Shown: one piece after another, positions 1 through 5,686 of the stretch
Numbering within the stretch: position 1 is the first letter of the stretch
How the letters are laid out: each line of letters begins with the position of its first letter
DNA from: Solirubrobacter ginsenosidimutans
Lineage (GTDB): Bacteria > Actinomycetota > Thermoleophilia > Solirubrobacterales > Solirubrobacteraceae
Direction of reading: 5' to 3'
Length of the DNA stretch: 5,686 bases
Assembly: GCF_027587205.1 (NCBI RefSeq)
Contig: NZ_JAPDOD010000109.1
Location: 1 to 5,686, forward strand
The notes under the pieces: model-generated
The model's database searches: none
What the model saw: the letters and a program-made list of their open reading frames with translations, nothing else
Told to the model about the DNA's origin: nothing
Made by a program: the position numbers and the translations under genes

Positions 1-6
1 GCAACC

Positions 7-10
7 AGGA
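7..10 (+). promoter_or_regulatory. Ribosome binding site for copy 1 DUF1254/DUF1214 gene
   Basis: AGGA lies 5 bases before the GTG at 16 and supports that codon as the start. It is the only Shine-Dalgarno-like motif visible in the 15 bases available, and the upstream region is outside the window, so no promoter can be assessed. Confidence 0.5.
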
Positions 11-15
11 CGCCT

Positions 16-1557
16 GTGCCCACTGCGATCACGACACCGTCGAGCGTGAAGGCCGGGATCGGGACCCTGGAGTTCACCGACGGCTACCCGAAGGGGGACA
101 CCGCGGAGAAGCTGCGCGACCACCTGGACTACCTGCACGGCGTCGAGACGTTCACGAACACCATCCAGGGTGTGTCGATCTACGCGATCCGGAAGGGCTT
201 TCTCGAGGCCGGCATCAACGACGGCGATGTCCTCATCTTCTCGAAGCTGATGGACTCCCGGTCGCTGTTTCTGACCGCGAACGCCGACACGGTCTACTAC
301 ATCTCCTTCCTCGACCTGTCCGACGGCCCGCTGGTGCTGGAAACCCCCCCGGACGCCTTGGGCCTCGTCGACGACATGTGGTTCCGCTGGGTCACCGACT
401 TTGGTCTCCCGGGCGCGGACCGCGGTCAGGGCGGCACTTATCTGCTTGTCGGCCCCGGCTACGACGGGCCGCTGCCCGAGGGCGGCTGCTACGTCCGCCA
501 CTCGCGCACCAACCACGTGACCCTGCTCGCCCGCTCGTTCATCAACGAGAACCCCGGCAACGACCCCGGACCGACCGTCGATCTGATCAAGGACCGGCTG
601 AAGATCTACCCCTACGCCCCCGGTGGCCTGGGCTCAAGCATCGGCGCCTACCTGACCGGGAAGGGCTCGCTCGGCCAGCCGGCCACCGCGCAGAGCCCCC
701 GGTTCGTGGAGGGCACGGGACTGGCGTTCAACACGATCCCACCCAACGACTTCGGCCACTACGAACTGCTCGACGCTCTCGTCCAGATGGAGCCGGCCGA
801 AGCGCTCGACACCGAACTGGCCGGGCAGTTCGCCGCCCTCGGGATCGTCAAAGACGAAACGTTCGCACCCGACGCACGACTGCGCAAGATCCTCGACGAG
901 GCCGTGGCCGTCGGCAACGCCGCGTCCCGGACGCTAGGGATGGGCGCGCATCCGACCGAGGGCTTCCGCTACTACGGGACTGAGTCCGCATGGTGGATCT
1001 CGCTGTGGGTCGGCGGGTTCGAGTTCACCAACCCCCCGCCCGAGATCACTGCGGAAGGCATCAAGCCCTACCCGATCCAGGGCGCCCGCCGGCTGCACTC
1101 CCGGACCTCGTTCTTCTACACCGCAACGGGGATCACTCCGGCCATGTGCATGCGGCTGACCGGCGTCGGGTCGCAGTACTTGATCGCCAACGTCGACACC
1201 ACCGGCGAACCCTTCGACGGCGCGAAGACCTATCGGATGAGCCTGCCCAAGGACATCCCGGCGGCCCGGTTCTGGTCGCTCACGCTCTACGACAACCAGA
1301 CCCGCTCGATGTTGCAGACCGAGCAGCTCTACCCCCGGGCTGGCAGCCAGGAGTACCCCTCACCCGCGGCACAGGCCGAAGCGCACAGCTCCACGGTGGT
1401 GTACTTCTCGCCCGCCAGGCCCGACGGCGTCGCCCCGGGCAACTGGATCCAGACCGACCCCGAGAAGGGCTGGTTCGTCATCCTGCGCCTTTACAGTCCG
1501 CTGCCGGCCTTCTTCGACAAGACCTGGCGGCCGAGCGAATTCGAGCTGGTGAGCTAG
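16..1557 (+). CDS. DUF1254/DUF1214 domain-containing protein (copy 1, complete)
   Basis: A 513-residue protein of the two-domain DUF1254 + DUF1214 family, for which no reaction is firmly established. The DUF1254 part covers roughly residues 45-200 and carries the family signatures LTANADTVYY (86-95) and the glycine-rich stretch LPGADRGQGG (131-140). The DUF1214 part lies near the C-terminus, with TPAMCMRLTGVGSQY starting at about residue 374, ARFWSL near 417, GNWIQT near 475 and FFDKTWRPSE at about 499-508. There is no signal peptide or membrane segment, so it is probably cytoplasmic; some family members are exported. The chosen start is GTG at 16, preceded by AGGA at 7-10 with a 5-base spacer. 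The frame stays open to the window edge, so a start further upstream cannot be excluded. The stop is TAG. The same family recurs on the opposite strand at the right end of the window. Family assignment is confident; function is unknown. Confidence 0.93.
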   Translation: MPTAITTPSSVKAGIGTLEFTDGYPKGDTAEKLRDHLDYLHGVETFTNTIQGVSIYAIRKGFLEAGINDGDVLIFSKLMDSRSLFLTANADTVYYISFLDLSDGPLVLETPPDALGLVDDMWFRWVTDFGLPGADRGQGGTYLLVGPGYDGPLPEGGCYVRHSRTNHVTLLARSFINENPGNDPGPTVDLIKDRLKIYPYAPGGLGSSIGAYLTGKGSLGQPATAQSPRFVEGTGLAFNTIPPNDFGHYELLDALVQMEPAEALDTELAGQFAALGIVKDETFAPDARLRKILDEAVAVGNAASRTLGMGAHPTEGFRYYGTESAWWISLWVGGFEFTNPPPEITAEGIKPYPIQGARRLHSRTSFFYTATGITPAMCMRLTGVGSQYLIANVDTTGEPFDGAKTYRMSLPKDIPAARFWSLTLYDNQTRSMLQTEQLYPRAGSQEYPSPAAQAEAHSSTVVYFSPARPDGVAPGNWIQTDPEKGWFVILRLYSPLPAFFDKTWRPSEFELVS

Positions 1558-1573
1558 CGCGTCGCCGCACTCC

Positions 1574-1620
1574 TGACCTTGGCATCACCCACATCAACCT
1601 GTGCGGGTGATGCCAGGTCA
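1574..1620. repeat. Long inverted repeat / stem-loop between DUF1254 gene and LAL regulator (terminator or operator)
   Basis: The left arm TGACCTTGGCATCACCC (1574-1590) and right arm GGGTGATGCCAGGTCA (1605-1620) are complementary over 16 pairs, with one extra T in the left arm and a 14-base loop (1591-1604). It begins 17 bases after the TAG of the DUF1254/DUF1214 gene and ends 25 bases before the preferred start of the LAL gene. As RNA it would be a very stable hairpin, placed where a terminator belongs. No T-run follows it (the next bases are CCCCGCG), so it is not a classical intrinsic terminator. U-tract-less hairpins are proposed as terminators in actinobacteria. It could equally be a dyad operator through which the LAL protein or another regulator controls the downstream gene. 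The repeat is seen directly; its role is inference. Confidence 0.75.
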
Positions 1621-1633
1621 CCCCGCGTGCAAT

Positions 1634-1637
1634 GAGG
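1634..1637 (+). promoter_or_regulatory. Ribosome binding site deciding the LAL regulator start
   Basis: GAGG sits 8 bases before the GTG at 1646. Upstream in-frame starts (GTG 1601, GTG 1607, ATG 1610) lie inside the loop or right arm of the inverted repeat and have no comparable motif. This site therefore favours translation from 1646. Confidence 0.6.
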
Positions 1638-1645
1638 CTCGCGGC

Positions 1646-3925
1646 GTGTCTGGCCCTCAGGCCGGCGGGGCCCTTGAGACCGCCGAGCTTTCGTTTGACC
1701 TCATCGAAGCCAAGTTGGCGCCGCCCGCGCTCCGCGCGGAGACGGTGGCGAAGTCGCAGTTGATCGACCGGGTCTGCGCGTCGGAGGAGCGCGTGGTGAG
1801 CGTGGTGGCGCCGGCGGGATTCGGGAAGACGACGCTGCTCGCGCACCTGGCGCCGCGCGAGGAGCGCGCGTTCGCCATGGTGTCGCTGGACGATCACGAC
1901 AACGATCCGGTGCTGCTGCTGCGCTACGTGGCGGCGGCCCTGGACCGGGTCGAGCCGATCCCGGTGTCCGTGTTCGAGGCGTTGTCGATGCCGGGTCGCT
2001 CGCTTTGGTCCACGTGCATCCCGCGCGTGTGCGCGGCGCTCTCGGCCGTGGCGCACCCGGTCGTGCTCGCGCTCGACGACCTGCATTTCGTGAGCGATCC
2101 GACCTGCCTCGATGCTGTGGCCGCGCTGCTCAACTCCGTTCCGGAGGGGTCGCGCATCGTCCTGGCCAGCCGGGAAGTTCCGGCGCTCCCGTTGGCACGC
2201 CTGCGATCCCAGAGACGCCTGCTGGAAGTTGACGTCGAGGATCTGCGTCTGAACGCCGCGGAGGCGGGAGCGTTGCTGCGCAGCGCAGGCGTCGAGCTCG
2301 ACGAGCCCGCCATCCGTGAGCTGACGAAACGGACCGAGGGGTGGCCGGCGGGCCTCTATCTGGCGGCGCTCTCCCTGCAGGCCGGCGGCTGCGGCGTCTC
2401 GACGTTCACCGGCGAGGACCGCTTCGTGGCCGAGTATCTGCGGCTCGAGTTGCTCTCGCGCCTGACGGACGAGGAAGTGCGATTTCTGACGCACACTTCG
2501 GTGCTGGAGCGGATGTGCGGGAGCCTCTGCGACGCCGTGCTGGGACGGACCGACTCGGCGGGTGTGCTCGAGTCGCTGGAGCGCTCGAATCGCTTCCTCG
2601 TCCCGCTCGATCGCACGCGCACCTGGTATCGCTACCACCACCTGTTCCAGGACCTGCTGCGCAGCGAGCTCGAGCAGCGCGAGCCGGGACTCGTGCCCGA
2701 GCTCAACCGCCGGGCGATGGCGTGGTGTCAGGCCAACGGCATGCCCGAGCCGGCGCTGCACTACGCCCACGCGGCGGGCGAGACCGACGCTATGACGCGC
2801 ATCTTTGAGGAGCTCGTGCTGCCGACCTATTACGCCGGCGGCGCCTCCACGGTCGAGTCATGGCTCGACTGGTACGACGACGATCTGTTCCGTCGCTACC
2901 CGACGATCGCGGTGCTCGGCGCCTGGGTGTACTACCTGGGCGGGCAGACCGCGGAGGGCGAGCGCTGCCAACGTGCGGCCCAAACCAGCACCGCGACCCC
3001 CGAACTCCCGGACGGCAGCGCCTCGATCGAGCCGTGGCTCGCGGCGCTGCGCGCCTACACGTGCCCCAATGGGGTTCAGGGGATCCTCGCGGACGCCGAA
3101 CTGGCGCTCGAACAGCTCGGTCCGGAAGGCTGGTGGCGACCGACCGCGCAGCTTGCGGCCGGCGCGGCGCATGCGTTCCTCGGGGACTCGGAGCGTGCCG
3201 TCCCCGCGCTCGTACTCGCGGCGGAGGTCGCGGCCGCGGCCGGCTCGTCGGAGGAGGAAACCCTGGCCTACGCGGAGCTCGCGTTGCTGGCGATCGAGGC
3301 GGGCGCGTGGGAGCAGGCCGCCGCCCATGCCGAGCGAGCGGTGGCGGTGGCCGAAGCGGCGAAGATCGACGACTACCTGACGGGCGGGCTCCCATGGGCC
3401 GTGAGCGCGCGAGTGGCCCTCCATCACGGACACACGGAGCGTGCACGAGATGGCGTCGCGAGGGCCCATCGCATACGACCGCTCTTGAACCCCGGGATGG
3501 CGTGGATCTCGATCCAGACCGGACTCGAGCTCGCCCGGGTCCATCTGGCCCTCAAAGAGCCCGGCGTCGCGGGGACGGTCCTCAGCGAGGCCGAAGCCAT
3601 CCTGCGCGTCCGCCCAAACCTCGGCACGCTCACCACGCTGGCGCACGAACTCCGCGGACGGATTACCGCCAGCGCGACGCCGAGCGGCGAATGGGCCCTC
3701 AGCCTCACCGCCGCCGAACTTCGCCTGCTGCCCTTGCTGACGACTCATCTCGCCTTCCCCCAGATCGGCCAACGGCTCCACCTCTCGCGCACGACGATCA
3801 AGACCCAGGCGATCTCGATCTACCGCAAGTTCGGCGTCTCGTCGCGAGCAGAGGCGATCGGGCGCGCCGTCGAACTCGGCTTGCTAGAGGACTCTCGCTA
3901 CCCGGCCATCGACCTGGGGAGATGA
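1646..3925 (+). CDS. LAL-type LuxR family transcriptional regulator (MalT-like, P-loop ATPase + LuxR HTH)
   Basis: A 759-residue member of the large ATP-binding LuxR (LAL, MalT-like) regulators: STAND-type ATPases that bind ATP and usually an inducer, then activate transcription through a C-terminal HTH. The Walker A motif is APAGFGKTT (about 55-63), Walker B is VVLALDD (139-145), followed by a sensor-like ASR (174-176). The family-typical YRYHHLFQDLLR lies near residue 327, followed by the ELNRRAMAWCQANG segment. The middle (about 380-670) is alanine-rich and helical, consistent with TPR-like inducer-sensing repeats. The LuxR HTH starts with LTAAEL near 687 and includes LSRTTIKTQ and IYRKFGVSSRAEAI, ending near 740. 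At 759 residues it is somewhat short for a family often of 850-950. GTG at 1646 is chosen because of the GAGG at 1634-1637; starting at 1601 would add 15 residues encoded within the upstream hairpin. It probably acts as a cytoplasmic DNA-binding activator. Its targets are unknown, the adjacent DUF1254/DUF1214 genes being obvious candidates. Confidence 0.92.
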   Translation: MSGPQAGGALETAELSFDLIEAKLAPPALRAETVAKSQLIDRVCASEERVVSVVAPAGFGKTTLLAHLAPREERAFAMVSLDDHDNDPVLLLRYVAAALDRVEPIPVSVFEALSMPGRSLWSTCIPRVCAALSAVAHPVVLALDDLHFVSDPTCLDAVAALLNSVPEGSRIVLASREVPALPLARLRSQRRLLEVDVEDLRLNAAEAGALLRSAGVELDEPAIRELTKRTEGWPAGLYLAALSLQAGGCGVSTFTGEDRFVAEYLRLELLSRLTDEEVRFLTHTSVLERMCGSLCDAVLGRTDSAGVLESLERSNRFLVPLDRTRTWYRYHHLFQDLLRSELEQREPGLVPELNRRAMAWCQANGMPEPALHYAHAAGETDAMTRIFEELVLPTYYAGGASTVESWLDWYDDDLFRRYPTIAVLGAWVYYLGGQTAEGERCQRAAQTSTATPELPDGSASIEPWLAALRAYTCPNGVQGILADAELALEQLGPEGWWRPTAQLAAGAAHAFLGDSERAVPALVLAAEVAAAAGSSEEETLAYAELALLAIEAGAWEQAAAHAERAVAVAEAAKIDDYLTGGLPWAVSARVALHHGHTERARDGVARAHRIRPLLNPGMAWISIQTGLELARVHLALKEPGVAGTVLSEAEAILRVRPNLGTLTTLAHELRGRITASATPSGEWALSLTAAELRLLPLLTTHLAFPQIGQRLHLSRTTIKTQAISIYRKFGVSSRAEAIGRAVELGLLEDSRYPAIDLGR

Positions 3926-4161
3926 TCGACGCCCTGTTCGTCACCCGTGGGCCCTCGAACCACGGGATGGACGCCGTCGCTCTCGCCAGCGGCACGTTCG
4001 CCTCGATGCTCGACTTCCGCCTCGACGCGGGCGGGCGCCGAGCGATCACCGGCGGCGCGCCGACCGTCTTCGACGAGGCGGTCGCACGCGCTCAGGGGCG
4101 ACTGATTGCCAACGACCCGACCGATCCCGGGCCGTCGCGGACGCCGCCCCGCTGCTGTTAG
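3922..4161 (+). CDS. Small hypothetical protein, 79 aa, coupled to LAL regulator
   Basis: I do not recognise this product. It begins MIDALFVTRGPSNHGMD and ends in PPRCC with two terminal cysteines; it has no membrane segment or signal peptide. By my count about 70 of 79 codons end in G or C, which matches real genes here and argues for coding. The ATG overlaps the TGA of the LAL gene (ATGA, 3922-3925), so translation would be coupled to it. The purine run GGGGAG (3916-3921) touches the ATG and is too close to act as a normal Shine-Dalgarno site. The stop is 10 bases from the end of the convergent ZIP gene. A 7-pair inverted repeat (3944-3966) lies in its first codons. It may be a small gene, or a surviving fragment of a longer gene whose other part was lost, since the sequence reads like the interior of a larger protein. 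The ORF is seen; its reality is moderately supported and its function is unknown. Confidence 0.45.
   Translation: MIDALFVTRGPSNHGMDAVALASGTFASMLDFRLDAGGRRAITGGAPTVFDEAVARAQGRLIANDPTDPGPSRTPPRCC
3944..3966. repeat. Short perfect inverted repeat just after the LAL stop codon
   Basis: CCCGTGG (3944-3950) and CCACGGG (3960-3966) are perfectly complementary around a 9-base loop, starting 19 bases after the LAL stop. No T-run follows. It could be a weak U-less terminator for the LAL gene, which would argue against expression of the small ORF it lies in, or it may be incidental in GC-rich coding sequence. Confidence 0.35.
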
Positions 4162-4171
4162 CCGCAGCTGG

Positions 4172-4903
4172 TTAGTCGAGGGTGTGGATGGTGAACGCGA
4201 CCGCGAAGCCGAGCGTCGTCACGACCCCGACGTATTTGGGGGAATGCTCGTACGCCTCGGGCATCATCGTCTGCGCGAGCATCGTCAGGATCGCGCCGGC
4301 CGCGAAGGTGAGCACGAACGCGATGGTGTCCGGCGAGGAGTCCTGGAACAGGCCGTAGCCGGCGACCGAGGCGAGTCCGGAGATCACCGCGATCGCGATC
4401 CACATCCAGAGGATGCGCGACTTCGTCCAGCCGGCGCTGAGCAGGCCGGAGGTCGAGGAGATCGATTCCGGGAGGTTGGAGATGAAGACCGCGATCAGGT
4501 AGGCGGCGCCAACCGCTCCGCCTTCGAAGATCGTCAGCCCGATCACCATCGACTCGGGGATCCCGTCGAGCACGGTTCCGAGCACGATCGCGAGCGGCGA
4601 GCCACTTTCTTGGTCGCCGTCGGGGTCCTTGCGATCGCCGCCGCCGAGCCGGTCGATCCACAGGTTGCCGCCGAAGAAGACCAGACAGCCGGCGAAGAGG
4701 CCGCCGACCGCCCATCCGTGGCCGCTGGACTTGTCGACGGCCTCTTCGACGAGGTCGAAGGCGAGCGCGCTGATCAGCACGCCTGCGCCGAAGGCCATGA
4801 TCAGCCCGATCGTGCGCAGGTTGATCTTGAACACGAGCGCGATGATCGCCCCGATCACCAGCGACGAGGCCGCCAGGGTCCCCCAGCCGAGAGAGGCGGC
4901 CAT
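4172..4903 (-). CDS. ZIP-family divalent metal transporter
   Basis: A 243-residue polytopic membrane protein with the ZIP (Zrt/Irt-like) layout of about eight membrane helices: roughly 7-25, 31-52, 64-84, 103-126, 133-153, 164-185, 192-212 and 224-241. ZIP proteins move zinc, iron or manganese into the cytoplasm. The helix 4 signature is DGIPES (113-118) and helix 5 has SNLPES (142-147), in the places of the usual HN-x-PEG and H/Q-E/N-x-PEG. The conserved P and E (E117, E146) remain, but the metal-ligand histidines do not. MPEAYEH near 214-220 matches the late x-x-PE motif of the family. The loop between helices 3 and 4 (about 85-102) is short and aspartate-rich instead of histidine-rich. ATG at 4903 is supported by AAGGA (4914-4910) 6 bases upstream. 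The gene lies 29 bases downstream of a DUF1254/DUF1214 gene on the same strand and is probably cotranscribed with it. Family is confident; substrate and even transport competence are open. Confidence 0.88.
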   Translation of the reverse strand: MAASLGWGTLAASSLVIGAIIALVFKINLRTIGLIMAFGAGVLISALAFDLVEEAVDKSSGHGWAVGGLFAGCLVFFGGNLWIDRLGGGDRKDPDGDQESGSPLAIVLGTVLDGIPESMVIGLTIFEGGAVGAAYLIAVFISNLPESISSTSGLLSAGWTKSRILWMWIAIAVISGLASVAGYGLFQDSSPDTIAFVLTFAAGAILTMLAQTMMPEAYEHSPKYVGVVTTLGFAVAFTIHTLD

Positions 4904-4936
4904 CTAGATTCCTTCGCCGTGGCTGCGGGGGGTCAT
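4904..4936 (-). other. Ten-codon mini-ORF bridging the DUF1254/DUF1214 and ZIP genes
   Basis: Reading the minus strand, an ATG at 4936-4934 overlaps the TGA of the upstream gene (ATGA) and opens MTPRSHGEGI, whose TAG (4906-4904) directly abuts the ZIP ATG (TAGATG). No separate ribosome site is obvious for it. It could pass terminating ribosomes onward to the ZIP start, or be chance. A 10-base palindrome, GGTCATGACC, sits at 4931-4940 over the overlapping stop and start. Confidence 0.25.
4910..4914 (-). promoter_or_regulatory. Ribosome binding site for the ZIP gene
   Basis: On the minus strand AAGGA precedes the ATG at 4903 by 6 bases, a good Shine-Dalgarno match that fixes the start. It falls inside a 10-codon mini-ORF that ends immediately before that ATG. 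Confidence 0.65.
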
Positions 4937-5686
4937 GACCGGATCTCGCCGTGTCCGTTGGCACTCGGCGTCTGGAGCTCGATCTCGCTCGGTCGCCATG
5001 TCTTGTCGAAGAACGACTGTCCCGGGCTGTAGAGGCGAAGGATCGGGAACCAGCCCTTGCCCTCGGTCGTCTGGATCCAGTTGCCCTCCGGGGTATCGGC
5101 CGGTCGCTCCGGGGCGAACACGACGGTCGTCGAGCCGTCCTCGTCCGCGGTCGCCGCCGGGGTCGGGTAGGACTGGCTGCCCGCCCGCGGGAAGCGCTGC
5201 GGTGTCTGCAGCATCGAGCGCGTCTCGGTGTCGTACGCGGTCAGCGACCAGAACCGGGCGGCCGGGATGTTCGGGGGCAGCGTCACCCGGTAGGTCTTGC
5301 CGCCGTCGAGACGCCTCCCATCGGCGTCCTTGAAAGCGAAGATGTATTGGGACCCCACGCCGGTGAGCCGCATGCACATGGCGGGCGTCACGCCGGTGTA
5401 CCCGTAGAACCACGCGACACGGGAGTGCAGCGCCCGAACGCCGGTCGGGGCAAACGGCTTGATTCCCTCCGCGGTCACGAGCGGCGGCGGTGTTTCGAAG
5501 TCGTACCCGCCGACCCACATCTGGTTCTCCCACGCCGATCCGTCGTAGTACGCGAACCCTTCCGACGCGCGCGGATCGAAAAGCAGCGCGCGCGAGGTCG
5601 CGGTCCCGACGGCCGCCGCATCGTCGAGGACGCGGCGCATCCGCTCGTCGGGCGCGAACGGCTCGCCCTTGACGATCCCGATCGCG
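4933..5686 (-). CDS. DUF1254/DUF1214 domain-containing protein (copy 2, 5' end beyond window)
   Basis: The C-terminal 250 residues of a second DUF1254/DUF1214 protein; the N-terminal half, including DUF1254, lies past the right edge. The reading frame continues without a stop to 5686, and its first visible residues, AIGIVKGEPFAPDERMRR, align with ALGIVKDETFAPDARLRK of copy 1. The ATG at 5640 is therefore internal and not the start. Shared blocks include TAEGIKP, TPAMCMRLTGVGSQY, IPAARFWSLT, TRSMLQT, GNWIQT and FFDKTWRPSE. By hand alignment about 137 of 220 positions match copy 1 (about 62%). The C-terminal tail is about nine residues longer than in copy 1. No membrane segment is seen in this portion. 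The gene is the upstream partner of the ZIP gene (29-base gap, same strand), suggesting an operon. Activity is unknown, as for copy 1. Confidence 0.92.
   Translation of the reverse strand, partial: AIGIVKGEPFAPDERMRRVLDDAAAVGTATSRALLFDPRASEGFAYYDGSAWENQMWVGGYDFETPPPLVTAEGIKPFAPTGVRALHSRVAWFYGYTGVTPAMCMRLTGVGSQYIFAFKDADGRRLDGGKTYRVTLPPNIPAARFWSLTAYDTETRSMLQTPQRFPRAGSQSYPTPAATADEDGSTTVVFAPERPADTPEGNWIQTTEGKGWFPILRLYSPGQSFFDKTWRPSEIELQTPSANGHGEIRS

Noticed and set aside
1579..1584. TTGGCA as a possible -35 element for the LAL gene
   Set aside because: No acceptable -10 hexamer lies 16-18 bases downstream (the sequence there is TGCGGG-like), and the motif is part of the inverted repeat.
1601..1645. 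Extended N-terminus of the LAL protein from GTG at 1601
   Set aside because: It has no ribosome site, the codons fall in the loop and arm of the inverted repeat, and a better start with GAGG exists at 1646.
1478..2770. Long open frame of 430 codons on the minus strand opposite the LAL gene
   Set aside because: It is arginine- and histidine-rich with no recognisable domain and lies antisense to a clear LAL gene with Walker and HTH motifs. It is a typical high-GC antisense shadow.
3228..3243. GGCCGCGGCC-type palindrome inside the LAL gene
   Set aside because: It encodes an alanine-rich run in frame and is expected from GCG/GCC codons; there is no sign of a site.
2858..3781. Minus-strand open frame of 307 codons opposite the second half of the LAL gene
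   Set aside because: It has no family signature and lies antisense to the TPR-like and HTH regions of the regulator, so it is a composition artefact.
4151..4168. GCTGC...GCAGC hairpin between the convergent small ORF and ZIP gene, as a bidirectional terminator
   Set aside because: The stem has only five pairs with an 8-base loop and no T-run on either strand, which is too weak to call in GC-rich DNA.
4106..5032. Plus-strand open frame of 308 codons across the ZIP gene
   Set aside because: Its translation is highly charged, low in complexity (D/R/H/E-rich) and without domains. The opposite strand encodes a clear membrane protein with a good ribosome site.

Overview
The window is GC-rich throughout and, where genes are present, codons end overwhelmingly in G or C. 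Together with GTG starts, a large ATP-binding LuxR (LAL) regulator and DUF1254/DUF1214 paralogs, this suggests a chromosomal region of a high-GC actinobacterium. A soil lineage such as the Thermoleophilia would fit, but that placement is inference. There are no tRNA or rRNA genes, CRISPR arrays, transposases or phage genes.

Layout. Positions 16-1557 (+) encode a complete DUF1254/DUF1214 protein. An 88-base gap (1558-1645) follows and is dominated by a long, almost perfect inverted repeat (1574-1620). Positions 1646-3925 (+) encode a LAL-type LuxR regulator with an N-terminal P-loop ATPase and a C-terminal LuxR helix-turn-helix. Its stop overlaps, as ATGA, the start of a 79-residue ORF of unknown function (3922-4161, +) whose codon usage looks genuinely coding. 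Ten bases further on, converging from the other strand, is a ZIP-family metal transporter (4172-4903, -). Upstream of it on the same strand, 29 bases away, is a second DUF1254/DUF1214 gene (4933 to beyond the right edge, -), of which only the C-terminal half lies in the window.

Taken together, two paralogous DUF1254/DUF1214 genes (about 62% identical over the shared C-terminal part by hand alignment) point toward each other and bracket a LAL regulator and a ZIP transporter. The minus-strand pair looks like an operon. The LAL regulator may control one or both DUF1254/DUF1214 genes, but nothing in the sequence proves this. DUF1254/DUF1214 proteins have no settled biochemical activity, so no pathway can be named.

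No clearly new system is evident. The most unusual points are the unknown ORF coupled to the regulator, the ZIP protein lacking the usual metal-binding histidines, the strong inverted repeat before the regulator, and a 10-codon mini-ORF that exactly bridges the second DUF1254/DUF1214 gene and the ZIP gene.
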